Shown here: positions 32,588 through 44,141 of the stretch, piece after piece
Layout of the letters: each line of letters opens with the position of its first letter
How positions within the stretch are numbered: position 1 is the stretch's first letter
DNA from: Tupaia tana
Taxonomy: Eukaryota > Chordata > Mammalia > Scandentia > Tupaiidae
Direction of reading: 5' to 3'
DNA length: 64,000 bases
NCBI GenBank assembly: GCA_026018925.1
Contig: JAKSZU010000003.1
Span: 8,166,367-8,230,366 of the forward strand
Notes under the pieces: generated by a model
What the model was told of the DNA's origin: nothing
Seen by the model: only the letters and a program-made list of their open reading frames with translations
Database searches by the model: none
Translations under genes and position numbers: made by a program

Positions 32588-34692
32588 CAAAGCAGCCATG
32601 CTTCTCATAAACCCACAAATAAAAGAAAATATCCAGAACCAGAAACAACTAAAAAACATTTTTTTTAAAAATTTAAGACAATTCCTAATCCTCTAATTCT
32701 CACTGCAATTGTATTTCTTCAAGCATACGTTAGTCCTTGACACTGAATTTCCACATCATGTATATTTAGTAGTCCCCATTGAAAGGTAACTGCAACTATT
32801 AAAGATAATCCAATTTTTCTTTAAGTCTATAGTTTTAAAAAAATGGCATATTAAGCACATTGACAATTCCCCCTTCTTTTAATTAGATTCAAATATTTTC
32901 CCTGTGCAGCAATACAATATGCACAATGATTAAGAAACTCTAATTGCAATTCCAGTTTCTTATTTCACTGAGACCCAACTGTCAAATTTTTGTTGATGAC
33001 ACAGAATAATTCAAATTAGAGAGGTCAAAGGAGGATTAAGAAAAACTCCAGAGGGACCAGCAGGATGTGCTAATTGGGCTGGGCTCCAGCAGCTGGAAAG
33101 CAGCAGAGATAGCTCTCGGCCTCAGTTCTGGAAGGTGCTCTTTTCCTGCATACTCAAATGTTAGGAGTTGGTTACAGGCTATTTCTGGGTGTCTGTCCTC
33201 TGAGGATTTCCAACCAAAAAGTGTTGGGATATTAAGAAGACATTGATTCTAGGATGTAAAAATAATTTCGTACACTTAGAACTTCTCCCTCATGCACACT
33301 ACTACAGTTCTGTCGAACATAAAATAGCACTACCTATACTCTGAGAATTGCAGATAATGGGTTTTATTTTCATACTTTGGCCACTAGAGCAACAACTAAA
33401 CTTTTGTCTTAAAACAATTGGATTGTCATCACGGCACTAGCTACTCAAAATTATTCTACAAATTTATACTTGGTGGAATAAGATATGATCACACATTCTC
33501 TGAGCCCATAGCTAAGTCAAGGTATTACATGTACAGGTTGAAAACTGTAATTAAATATAGTCTATAAGTTGTACTGATGTTTATAGAAAACATTAATTGT
33601 GGAATAGGAACAGCGTTTCCATTAGCTCCAAAGTGTTTATAGAGCATGTGTGAAAAGAGAATATTGTTACATATTTTCATTTCAGCAACCACGCAAATGT
33701 TCTCTCTAGCTACTCCCAACATTAAAAATTTTATGCAACTTCCTTTATTTCTCTAGAGTGTCCCAAGTGGAAGGCAAACCCATATATTTTCTACAAGTAT
33801 AACAGGAGAGATTCATACCTATTGTTGGGGGCAATTAGCAAACTCTGCAGAAGAAAAATAATTCCCCTACTTTCTGCTGCCGAATGCCTCTAAGACTAAT
33901 TAGAATATTCCTTATTATTGCTGCTTTTCTAGCTGGTTGGTAAAATTTATAACTGACATTAAGCATAGAACTTTGGAAGTGCACATGTGTTTACTTTGCT
34001 GAGCTCACCATTAGCTGACTAGAATAATCAAAAAGGAAAATTTACAAACGCAGTAGACAGAATAATAAAAACCCACTCAAGTGGACATTTTTAAAAAAGT
34101 TACATTTGCTACCCAGAAGGAGATCTGAAGCTTCCTCCAGAATATAATCTTTCTCAATGGCTGTCTGATAATTATACAATTTTAATAACAAAAACTATGT
34201 ATAAACTATGACTAAGTTTTATTTGGGGAACTATGAAAGCAAAGATGAAAGCAAAGACATCATTTCCTGTTCATTGTCATAATATTCTGATTTTTCTTCT
34301 CCAAAATCAATAACCAAAACTTGGTTTTCCAGGAATAGAGAAAGGTCGTGAGCGTTAGGCTTTCAGGTCTTTAGACTGTGGAGTGACCTGGGGAAGTTGT
34401 GCTCTATCCAGATGCTTCTGATCCTGAAGTCTTAGATGCTGACAGTTAAATCTGATCCTGGACGCACAGGATTGATCAACTAGGTCTTGGGTTGTGAAGT
34501 GAAAGCTGGGCTTAACTCTGAATCACCCTCGTCCTGTTCAATAGATCATCAGTTTGGTCTGAGAACAGCTTCAGATAGCTTGGATTTAGATGACTTCCTC
34601 CCTAACCCTGAAATCACCCAACCAATCAAAGGGTATGGAATACTAGACCAATCCGGTAATGGCTTCTATTGTTTGGACACTCTTCTTCTTCT
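32588..34692. other. AT-rich unique DNA, no gene seen
   Basis: A head-like GGGACCAGCAGGATGTGC at 33055 is too short to call a SINE. 33830-34020 is a repeat-free complex block. Open frames are short and unrelated to anything I recognise. Confidence 0.45.
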
Positions 34693-34940
34693 TTTAAAAG
34701 TTTACTTATTTCACTCATGAAAGAGAAAGAGAGAGAGAGAGGGAAGAAAGAGAGAGAGAGGCACACCAATAGGGTCTTCATTACTGAAATCCATCCCTAG
34801 CTTTGGCCATCCCAGATGATAGGCATGTATGTGCCAGGTGACTGCAGGCTCATCTCTGGAGCTTCCCATGTTGCGTTAGCATCTGGGAGCATTGCATTGT
34901 GGGACTGCTGCACAACCATTGTTGGCTAACTTCTAAACAG
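34693..34940 (-). mobile_element. Family C SINE
   Basis: The tail complement TTTTAAAAGTTTACTTATTTC, (GA)n around 34726-34764, AATAGGGTCTTCATTACTG, CATCCCTAGCTTTGGCCATC and TGACTGCAGGCTCATCTCTGG follow the order of other family C copies. The tRNA-like head end is decayed. Confidence 0.65.
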
Positions 34941-35615
34941 CACAATCTGGAGCTTTGACCCTGATCTCTTTTGGAGGACATGAATTTATTCTTCAGAGAC
35001 TCAGTCTCTCTAGTCAGCTTCCTATGACTTTCCAATGATTGTAAATTAGTGAAAGCTGGTTTTTTTTATGAATTATCTTAGTGAAAGTAATCTTATGACT
35101 CTGATCTTGTCTATGCAAAAGAATAGAATACAATTATATTACATTTTAAAGGTTAAAAAAAAGTCTTAGTTGAAATAGGTACTTAGCTGCATGAAAGTTT
35201 GGAGATTACTCATATTTTATGGTTAAGAGAATGTTTACGAGTGTGAATTACTCCTTATCCTTGAACAATTAGTGGCCTAAGATCTCTTGATTTGCCATCT
35301 ACCTGTATAAAGAGTTATGGAGGAGGCTATGGAAGGTGATGCCTATGACCAAAATAAAACAATCTCTGCCACTTTAGACTCAGAAAAGCCAAGAGTTTTG
35401 GAAGCCAAGAGGTCCAGGTTGAGCATTTCAGCCCTGGGAATAATTTTTAACTTCTATTTTATAATTGACATATACCAGGACACTTTTTTAGGTGATTAAT
35501 CCTGACAAGGTTATGAAATCCTTTGTTGTTATTGTTCTTTTTATTTTTTAAATGTATGTCACGCACGTCTAAAATGAACACCCTAATCTACAAAAGGAAA
35601 TCATAGGGCTAGATC
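34941..35615. other. AT-rich unique DNA, no gene seen
   Basis: No repeat is assigned confidently. 35440-35600 has some resemblance to old L1 3' UTR sequence but I cannot fix its limits. Confidence 0.4.
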
Positions 35616-35765
35616 ATTGTTTCCCAAAGTTGCTTAATGATTAGATTGATAGGGATGTTTGCTGAAAATACAGATTCTCTTGTTTCTGATGAGATTCTGA
35701 TTCAATAGTTTAGAATAGAGACTAAGAGTTTATATCTTTAATAAGCTACTTGGCAACTGTCATCA
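35616..35765 (+). repeat. MER5-like hAT element remnant
   Basis: TTGTTTCCCAAAGTTGCTTAATG, TTTCTGATGAGATTCTGATTC and GAGTTTATATCTTTAATAAGC match the order of the short non-autonomous hAT element often called MER5 ('gtttctcaaactttagtgtgc', 'gattcagtaggtctg', 'catttctaacaagc'). Confidence 0.6.
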
Positions 35766-36559
35766 TTTGATAAGTAGGAAAGTAAGAGTGTGGTTGACTT
35801 TTATCAGCACCCAGTTATAACTTTCCATGAATCCATAATCACTGTAAGCCCATATGAAAGCAAATAAAAACAAAAATCTTTTCTTTATTAGTAAACAAAC
35901 TGTCCAAACATTTTGATAGACCAGATTTGAAAGAAAGAACATTAAGGAAAAAAGTCCAGAGAACAGGAGAAGCCTCCACATGGTACAGTGATTCCACAGG
36001 CTAAACTTTTCACTCAGTTACTGTGACAACCTTCATATCTGTTGTAATGTGGGAAAATTAGGCCTTCGGAGAAAGAGATCTTTCAGACAGAAGTGCTGAT
36101 GTAGGCTGTTATGTGGATCACACATCTAATGTTTTAATAATTTTTTATAGTGGGCCTTGCTATGATCTGAAATCTCATGTTTTTCCTCAGAGTCATGTGA
36201 AAACCCAGAGAGAAAATTAGGGCTTGAGTGAAATCTGCTAGTCCAAGCCCCATTGGGTGAAGAGGTGCTGTGTTTTGCACCAAAGCCTTTATTAGTATGT
36301 GAGGAAATGCCTCTGCTCGAAGGATGTGCTTTGACCTTAACGCTGTAGGAGAGGGCCGTACGGCGTTTCAAATATTTTGACAACAATTTGGTGTTGACAA
36401 TATGAGATACTGATTTGTAGAGTCATTATCTTCAAACATAAAATCTTGCTAGCCCATAGCAAGATGATTAGTGTTCTAAATTTTATCAGAATGCAGCAGT
36501 TTTAAACATTAGTCTTACAGAGTTTTCAACTTTCACAAGAGGTAGGAGGATATTTAATC

Positions 36560-36640
36560 TAAAGTCTGAATTTCCCAAACGAGGAATCTAAAGTCCAGAA
36601 GATGTAAATAACTTTCTCAAAATACTGACTCTCTTCACTC
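36560..36640 (-). repeat. Possible MIR fragment
   Basis: CCCAAACGAGGAATCTAAAGTCC, then AAATAACTTTCTCAA, resembles the MIR 'gaggaaactgaggctcagag' and 'taacttgcccaagg' core. Weak. Confidence 0.35.
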
Positions 36641-36710
36641 CAAATTCAGTGATTACTATATTATTTAAGTTGCTTCTCACCTTCTTATCCCTGCACAGAA
36701 GGCTTTCAAC

Positions 36711-36711
<1 letters not shown>

Positions 36712-36769
<58 letters not shown>
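36712..36769. repeat. Pure T58 homopolymer tract
   Basis: Fifty-eight uninterrupted T residues with no recognisable retroposon body on the right side, where a minus-strand element would lie (CATACACTAAG follows). Confidence 0.97.
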
Positions 36770-36837
36770 CATACACTAAGAAATATACAAGCTAAAAAAA
36801 TTGCAAGTTTTCCCTATTTTTTGAGGAAACCACTGTT

Positions 36838-37190
36838 AAGGTTTGGATAATGATTTGTCTCCTAAAGGATCATGTTTTAAAACTTGGTCCTTACGGGTGG
36901 TGATTGGCTCATGGTGATTGGGTCATGGAAGCAATGGCCTTGTGTACAGATTAATGTCTAATGAGAGTTCTAGCTCCAATGAGAAGAGGTCAGCTCTCTT
37001 GAGAGTGGGTTGTTAAGTAAAAGGAGGACGCCTGTTGTTCTTTCTCTCTAACTTTGCACATGCCTGCCATCCTGTCTGTTCCTGTCAGCCATGTTACAGG
37101 TGAGTCCTACATCTTTGGACTTTTCAGCTACCAGATATGTGAGTTAAATACATCTCTGTTTCTTTATAAGTCTTTCAGTCTTAGGTATTT
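36838..37190 (+). repeat. MaLR-type LTR (MST/MLT1-like)
   Basis: GTTAAGGTTTGGATAATGATTTG at the left, TGGTGATTGGGTCATGGAAGC, AATGAGAGTTCTAG, CCATCCTGTCTGTTCCTG, GTGAGTTAAATACATCTCTG and TTTCTTTATAAGTCTTTCAG follow the order of a solo ERVL-MaLR LTR. Only LTR sequence is seen and no viral gene. Confidence 0.75.
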
Positions 37191-37469
37191 CTTTCTTTTT
37201 TTTTTTTTCCTCTAAAAAAATAGCCAGAAGGCACATGCATTCACCAGGGAAGAACAAAGAGACACAGAGAGGGAATGGGTGAATATATCCCCAAGTTGGC
37301 TGTGGTCATGCTGCAATCCTTTCTCCTCCATTTGACCATCCTGTTAGGAGTTTGGGCACACACACAAATGTGCCTCTTGTCTTTTTTGAGCTGCTGGGGC
37401 TGGAATTCAAATCTTCAGTTGGCCAAGTGGGGCCCAGCTCCCTTAATCACTAGGTCATGGTGCCGGCCC
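37191..37469 (-). mobile_element. Old long tRNA-derived SINE (family A)
   Basis: A T-run at the left, decayed AGAAGGCACATGCATTCACC, GAGAGGGAATGGGTGAATATATCC, TCCTTTCTCCTCCATTTGACC, and a head complement ending GGTCATGGTGCCGGCCCC. It directly abuts the LTR end. Confidence 0.75.
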
Positions 37470-37539
37470 CATGACAATTTTTTTTTTTAATTGTTTAGTG
37501 TTTTCTTCTAGTATATTTATAGTTTCATTTAAAGTTGTT

Positions 37540-37900
37540 AAATCTCAAACCCATATGACATTTATTTCATTGCCAGGAGTCCTGACAATATTCTTGTCTT
37601 TTACTCATAGACTTGATTTGCCATGTTTAAAATATCCTTTATTCCTAATTGTAGGTTAAACTTATTTTTGAATTCTTTTCTCTTATTGATTTCTTTATTT
37701 CCATTTGTTTGTCTGGTTGTCATGTGCCAGCACATTGTTTTAGTCAATATTCTTGCAAATTATAACTTTATCATACTATTTAACAACTGAGAGTGCCAGT
37801 GTCCATCTAAATCCTCTTTTCAGGAATATCGTGATTATTTATTACATGTCTATTTTCCCCTGAGATCTTTGGAATCAGCCTGTATTGACAGTGCCCATTC
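37540..37900 (-). repeat. Ancient L1 ORF2 remnant
   Basis: Motifs such as ACATTGTTTTAGTCAATATTC, TTGCAAATTATAACTTTATC and TTGGAATCAGCCTG resemble minus-strand L1 sequence. Heavily decayed. Confidence 0.45.
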
Positions 37901-37904
37901 TCTT

Positions 37905-37962
37905 CTCTCTCCACCCACCAAAAGCATTCCCTTAACCACTTGGCCATGGGGGTGGCCCATCA
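37905..37962 (-). mobile_element. SINE head fragment
   Basis: CATTCCCTTAACCACTTGGCCATGGGGGTGGCCC corresponds to the tRNA-like head complement of an old SINE. Confidence 0.4.
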
Positions 37963-40276
37963 GGTTTTTTTATTCACAACACATTAAGTGACTAAGATAA
38001 ACACCATTTTTCAGAAGGCAGTTCTAGAAGTGGTCCTGCTTTGCCCTCAGGGACCTTTTCTTCCCATGTCAGAAAGTTCTATGCATAATGGGACAACTCA
38101 GTGTGACAACTCTAAGGAGGAGGTTGTCGTGTAATACTCTAATTGGCAAGATTCCACACACTGTAGAATCTCTTATATAGCCATATAGGCATTTTTATAT
38201 AATTTCTGAAAATATTTGCTTTCAAATGTCTCTTTATGAACATGTGCTGCTGTTTCCTCTCATTATGGATAATTACAAACCCTCATTCATTAGAATTAAC
38301 ATGAGATAGAATGGATTTTGATTGAAGGTCACTCTCGGTTCAATTATAACCTGCAGGTTTTTGCAAAGAATGCAATAAATGAGGTGGAAAAAAGATAACA
38401 GAGATGAAATAGTTTAGAAAGAGGACAGGTTGGAAAGAGCGATCCTAGACTCAGTGAAGTAATAAGATAACAGGAAATACTTGCTTTCCCTTCTGGCTGC
38501 TTCAGACATAAAGTTGAGCCCTTCGACCTCAGGGAAAGGAGAAGGCTAGATGAGGAGTCCTAAGAGCATGGCTGAAGGTATGGCCCAAGGAAGAGGATGG
38601 CTGCCTGGGAAAAGCCTCTGTAACTTGACAGATGATCACCTCTAATGATCGAAATAATATCCCACATACAATTTAATAATCCTCACCTTCAATTCAAGCT
38701 TGGAACACATGATAAAGACTTTTATTGGTTGGATTGTAATGTGTATGTTCAGGGCCAAATGATATGCTCGATAAGTGTTAAAAAGTTGGGAATGAGAGAG
38801 AGAAGATACTCATTACCTCTAGATGATATCTGTCTTCCCTATAAACCTTCCTGGAGATCCTGACAGTGTAGGGGAAAAGTTGGACTTCCCATAGCAAGGT
38901 GTCATGGGGGACTTCAGTACTTTATTCAGATCTTAGTAAAGAGGGCAGACTCTGATGTTGGAAAATCTGGAGACATGATGGCTCCAGCATCATGCCTAGA
39001 TACTTTCACAACTGGAGGTCTGTCTATACCACGCCTTGTGGTCTCCCTCTGGGACTAGAGGTGGAGAAACATGCCTCGTTGACCTGAAGGCCACAACTTC
39101 CAAAATAGCTGATTTATCTGTGAAGCTGAGCTCTGTTGTTGGTATCTGGAAGTTTTCATCCTACGTCTAGCCATTTCTCCAAGGATTAATTCTCAGGCTG
39201 TAATAAAGTCACTTTTTTACATTTTAAAGCTTGATCAATGTGGGTGATTCGCAAGTATAAGAAGTAGGGGATAGACTCTTTGGAAAGTGTTCTATAAGGC
39301 TATAGTTTAAGAAGACAACAGTTTCTACTTGTGGGTATTGTTTTAGTGAGGACAGTACAGGCATTTCTTTATTAGAACTTGAAAGATCTTAAAATTCTGT
39401 TACAAAAGATCTCATTAAGTTACTCTTATGGCCTTTCCTTTCTTCACAAATATAATTTTGATATCTTGGGAGGAAAATTTATAATATTCTTGAAGGCAGA
39501 GTTCCTGGAATTTCCAACTCACAATTTAAATGACGAATGGACGTAAAAGAAGAAAGATTTCCAGCGTGGGTATGAAAAGAGTCATAGATGGGTTTTCAAG
39601 GAAGTCCTAGGACAGAAAAGACCATCTGACCTCTCCCAGTGGCTTCGATTGCCCCAAATCAGAAAACTGAATGGCTGACCTGGCACTTCCAAAGCCCACC
39701 GAGACACCCAGGCAAGAAAGACAGTGTAGTGTGTGTGCGTTTCACAGTGGGAAATGAAGCATCGATGCCTTTCTTTCTCTAATTTTCAGCAGCCTGGGTA
39801 CATTGTAGCCTAGTAATTCATTGGGCATTTCTTGCCAAATTCTGGCAAATAACTTCTAACCAGACAAGAAGCAGCACTCGGGGGGAGAGGGGAAGGAAAT
39901 AAAAAGAAACAAAGAATTCATCATAACAAAACAACAGATGAATATTTAAACTAATTTAAGTATGACCAATGAGCTGCATAAATGGTATCATTAATCACTG
40001 GCACACATGAGCATGCTTTCTGCGCTAAAAATGCTGCTATTAAAATTCAGTAAAACTTAGTCACTGTGCATCTCTCTCTACTGAACAAGGTTAATGCTGA
40101 TTATTCTCAAGCTTATGAGGTATTTTGGTATTACCCAAGAGGATTTTGTCTCCTCTCTTTACTTCGGAGTAAGGAAACAATGGGGCTATTGAGAATGGCT
40201 AATTTCAGAGGAACTGTGGAGTCGAGATTGCATTCAGGATGACTCGCCTCAGCTTTCTAACACCATTTTTAGCAAA
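37963..40276. other. Unique DNA, no gene seen
   Basis: No repeat is recognised. 39780-40180 is a complex repeat-free block with homeobox-like AT-rich words (ATTAAT, TAATTTAA). The open frame at 38645-38863 has no known domain. Confidence 0.45.
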
Positions 40277-40585
40277 TGTTTTTACAAGGTCTTGCAATGC
40301 TGCCCAGGCCAGCACCAGCCTAGAGAGCCTTCTGCCTCAGCCTCCTTGAGTCACTGGGACAGCAGGTGCACCATCATTCCTGGCTATCTGGTAGACAGGG
40401 TCTCACCACATCGCCTAGGCCAGCCTCAGTGTTGCCTACACCAGCCTCAAGCTCGTGAACCATCTGTTTCAGCCTCTCTGAGCTGCTGGGATTACTGACA
40501 CATGCCACGATGGCCAGGCTTTAGGTTGGCTCAGATCCCCCATGTTGTCCCAGTCTGTGCAGCGTAGGGGCTACCATCTTTGTAA
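40277..40585 (-). mobile_element. Dimeric 7SL-derived SINE with tRNA-like head
   Basis: Two 7SL-type monomers are visible on the plus strand as complements: CTTCTGCCTCAGCCTCCTTGAG, then CACTGGGACAGCAGGTGCACC (first), and GACAGGGTCTCACCACATCGCC, then TTCAGCCTCTCTGAGCTGCTGGGATTAC (second). A degraded tRNA-like segment follows (40515-40585). The plus open frame 40292-40498 is Alu-like translation noise. Confidence 0.85.
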
Positions 40586-41985
40586 TGACCAGTACGGCAG
40601 TGCTGTGTGATGATGGAATGTCAGGGATGAGCACTGATGCAAGAGAACCCAAGGGGCTGAACACAACAGTCTGAAGCTATTGCCTCCTGTGGGATATCCA
40701 GTGGGGCTGCACAGGCTGTGCCATGGGGCTGCAGCTCAGGAGAGTGTATAATGAGCTGATTTCAAGATGAAGATGCTCTTTCTGACCGTCAGGCTTTAAA
40801 GGGTCTGTTCCCACCACTTCTCTAACATCGATGACCTGGCAGGTAGCGTGACTGTGAGAGGGACTGCAGACATATGGGCTGGCGCCCAGGAGGCAAGAGC
40901 ACTAGGCAACCAGTCACAGAGTTCACGGAAAGATGAACACCACTGTGAGCTGTAACGAGGGCTCCAGGAAAACTGGCACACCCAGGTTGCCCAGACAGGA
41001 CCACATGGGGCATGCCGACGGGATCTGAGGGCTCCCAACTACAGCCACAGCCACTGACGCTACTGCCCTTTCTACAGGGGAAGCAGCGCTGGCCTTCCTT
41101 TCTGCTCTAGTGAGTAACTGCGTACGGTTAGTGACACAGAGTTCTTATTTCAGAGCACATGATTGTTGGAAAAATCATGACAATATTTTTTAATGCTTTT
41201 CTATGCAAAAATGCACCATGACTTTCCTGACAACCCAGTAGTTCATCATTGAAAGAAACTCTTTTCCTCATCAACAAAGAGCTCTGATGTAAGGACCCTT
41301 AGTGACAAGTTTATACATGATACTTGGGTCACACTGGGGCAGCAGCACTCAGAGCAGGAAGGGAAGAGAGAAGCTATAGGCATGGAAAGAGGACATGGAG
41401 GAGAGAACAAGGGAAGCCATTGTCCCAGTCCCATGGAGAGGCCACTGTGCCATTCCCTTCCAGGTCCTCTTCATCCACAAAGGTGATGGGGCAGTGAAGT
41501 GCCTCTTGTGACAATGGAGCAAGGGCAAATCTGGAGCAGCTGGTACACAGTGTCTGATTCTTTCCCCCTCCCGTCCCCTCCTGCCATCCTCACCCCTGAC
41601 TCCACACAGCTCTGGAGCAAGCACCTGGGTCTCTGGGGAGATTGTCCTGACTCCTCAGGTCTAAGCTCAGTGTCCTTCTCTGTGAGTCACCTTTTTCCTG
41701 TCTGTATTCGCTACTCTAAGTCCTGCTTTTGCAGGACATTCTAGGTCGCTACCTCATTCCAGGCACATGCTCACCCATTTGCAGGTGGAGATGCTCAACA
41801 ATATTTGATCAAGCAAATGAACATGGTGCCCTTGGGTCTTATGATCAGATGGCTCTTCTGGGAAACATCCTCATCTCTTAGGATTCAGCAGTAGGGGGTC
41901 CTAGAAAGTCACCTCCAACGCTTTCCCCTTCACACGGACAAACCAGGGATTCCTCCAGTCTTCTGACTGATTTCTAGCATAGCAC
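40586..41985. other. GC-balanced unique DNA, no gene seen
   Basis: Overlapping open frames on both strands at 40796-41038 and 41246-41744 show no recognised domain and no conserved start or splice pattern. I see no CpG island. Confidence 0.4.
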
Positions 41986-41989
41986 CACT

Positions 41990-42165
41990 CATGCTTTATT
42001 TCATGAACTTGTTGACAAGACTGTGTTTTCCTTGTAAACAATAAGCCCCTTTGGGGTAGAGAGTATGTCTCATTGTTCTTTTGTGTTCCTCATGCCTCGC
42101 TGCCTTGCTGGTACAAAACAGGTTTCCATGTATGTTTGGTAAATTTCATCGAATTGACATGCAGG
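41990..42165 (+). repeat. L2 3' fragment
   Basis: ACAATAAGCCCCTTTGGGGTAGAGAGTATGTCTCATTG matches the L2 'gtaagctccttgagggcagggactgtgtct' landmark. The rest is diverged. Confidence 0.6.
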
Positions 42166-42202
42166 AGACTAAGTCCAAAACAACAAAGAACAAAAACCAA
42201 AC

Positions 42203-42242
42203 ACCCCCCCCCCCCCGCCACCACCACCACCACCAAAAAAAA

Positions 42243-42274
<32 letters not shown>

Positions 42275-42286
42275 AGAAAAAACAAT
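42203..42286. repeat. Compound C13 / (CCA)n / A-rich tract
   Basis: A C-run (42205-42217), then six or seven CCA units, then an A26 run and AAAAG repeats. Both strands give spurious low-complexity open frames. Confidence 0.95.
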
Positions 42287-42876
42287 CAGCTACCCTACCA
42301 AGCAGCTGTGGCATTATTTTTATCAGTCATACTGGCATTATTTTTCTTTCCAGCTTTATTGTTAGAAATTCACTTAGTCTACAAAGGTGGGGAAATAAAA
42401 CAGTGCTGGCTGAAGTGTGATGTGTTCCTTCTTAATGGGAGTGCAGGTTGGGAGAAGAAATGCAAGAAATTATTCAATAACCAGTTCAACAATTGACTGC
42501 CTCCGTGCGGAGAGGCAGGTGGCACCTGTTCTCAGGAGTTGCCTGAGAGTTACCCCGTCCTTGCACTTGACCTTTTCAGGTTCCCTTTAATTAGGGGAGC
42601 CTTCAGTCATGCTGGGCTTCCTCTCCACACTCACCTTAGGACACAAATACATTGTGTGTTACAACAAAGGAGTCTGAAGGAAGATAATTAAAAGTGTTTA
42701 TTGTAAGAAAGGAAAATATAGTTGCTTTAGCTTAAGCTAGATTCTACGGTTTTAAGGCTGATAACAAATAAATAGAAGGAAAATATGTTGTTTTCCTGAC
42801 ACTGTGAGGTATGCAGTGATAAAACTACCGCTTCTTGACTCGCTTGGTCCTTCCAATATAACAAAAATGAATAAAA

Positions 42877-43120
42877 GGGCCAGCCAATGGTGTGGTCGGG
42901 GTGGCTGAATCCTGCCTGGGAGATGGCTCAGTTTGAGTCCCAGACCTGGTAATTTGGGAGACATGATTGTGCCTGTGCCCAAAACCCTGAGAGGAGAATG
43001 GAGAAGGAATTGCAATGCGGTCATTTCTCCTGGGGATACGTTCTCAGTTTCTATCTCTCTCTCTCTCTGGCTCTCTCTGGTGAGTGTATGTGTCCTGTAG
43101 CAAATTAAAAAATAAAAAAT
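42877..43120 (+). mobile_element. Old long tRNA-derived SINE (family A)
   Basis: Plus-strand head GGGCCAGCCAATGGTGTGGTC, box B TTTGAGTCCCAG, AAACCCTGAGAGGAGAATGGAG, then TATCTCTCTCTCTCTCTGG and GTGAGTGTATGTGTCCTG. A small insertion lies between head and box B. Confidence 0.8.
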
Positions 43121-43499
43121 ACAATGACATAAATAGCTTTACCTAGTATATTTCTTGACCAAAATTAATATCAATTCTCAAAGATGATTTATCACTAGAG
43201 TAAAAATATGATAGTAAGAGCTCAAAAGTCTAGGTATTTATCTTCACAAATTACAACTTATACCTTTCTTTTGCTCTTTTCTGTATTATGAGGAAAATAT
43301 ACCTGCCTACAACACACAGATACAAGGTAAACTTGAAAATGTAGTTACTCAGAAACTAGTGATAAAATAAGATGAATTGCTCTTGCTTTTGTTTTTAGTA
43401 CAGACTGTAGAACTTTCCTTTTATTGTTTTAGCATACAAAGGTGCAGGTGAAGATTTAAAGATAAGAAGTAGTTCCTGCCTTCAAGAAAGTGTATAAGG

Positions 43500-43625
43500 G
43501 GTGGTCAAAGAGTCTGTGGAAAACGTGTATTATGAAAAAGTATGCATGGATTTTTTAAAAAAATTACACTCAAGTAAACTCATAGTTTAATTCCATTTTT
43601 CCCACACATTTTGTGAAGTTCCATC
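43500..43625. repeat. Small mariner-like non-autonomous element
   Basis: The left end GGTGGTCAAAGAGTCTGTGGAAAAC and the right end (complement CTTCACAAAATGTGTGGGAAAAATGG) form imperfect inverted repeats about 125 bp apart. Inner words TATGAAAAAGTATGCATGGATTT resemble Tc1/mariner-derived mammalian MITEs. Confidence 0.55.
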
Positions 43626-43920
43626 ATAATCTGGAGTGGAAGCCAACAGGTGCACTGCTAATTATATCGCAGGCCTAATTACATTACAGTTACCAGTGAA
43701 GCAAGGGCCTTGGGTTCCTGGCTGCTTTGCGAAGTACGTAACATTACTCTGACAGAGAGATGAATGAGCAGCCGACAACCGCTTGAGGTCAGCAGACCAG
43801 AAGAGGAGGACACAGCATGCCATTCCCACATGGGGGAAGTTTCCAGCCTGTGGGGTGGACACTGGATGGTCCTGGTCCTGGAGCATAGAAAGATTTCCCC
43901 AGAGGCACACTGGAAGATTG

Positions 43921-44105
43921 CTCTTAGGAACTTCATCTGAAGATGGAGTCCAGGGCTGATTTGGGGCTCTACTCTGAGAAACCTAGAAGAAATCCAGCAG
44001 TGATTTAGAACTTGACTCTGAGGGACCCAGATGAAGTCCATGGGTGATCTGGGGCTTTGAGGAACTTAGAAGATGAAGTCCAGAGTGATCTGGGCCTTAT
44101 CGGGG
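43921..44105. repeat. Degenerate minisatellite, ~39-45 bp unit, about 4 copies
   Basis: Units beginning GATGGAGTCCAGGGCTGAT, GAAATCCAGCAGTGAT, GATGAAGTCCATGGGTGAT and GATGAAGTCCAGAGTGAT follow one another, with CTGAGAAACCTAG/GAGGGACCCAG/GAGGAACTTAG at unit ends. Confidence 0.85.
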
Positions 44106-44141
44106 AGGAATGTAAATGCCATGCTAAAGAAAATGCAGTGG

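Noticed and set aside
33055-33090. A SINE head (GGGACCAGCAGGATGTGC)
   Set aside because: Only ~18 bases match, with no box B, body or tail.
36838-37190. An endogenous retrovirus with genes
   Set aside because: Only LTR-like sequence is visible. No gag, pol or env similarity flanks it.
40277-40585. A genuine 7SL RNA gene
   Set aside because: It is dimeric with internal deletions and fused to a tRNA-like segment, so it is a SINE, not the SRP RNA.
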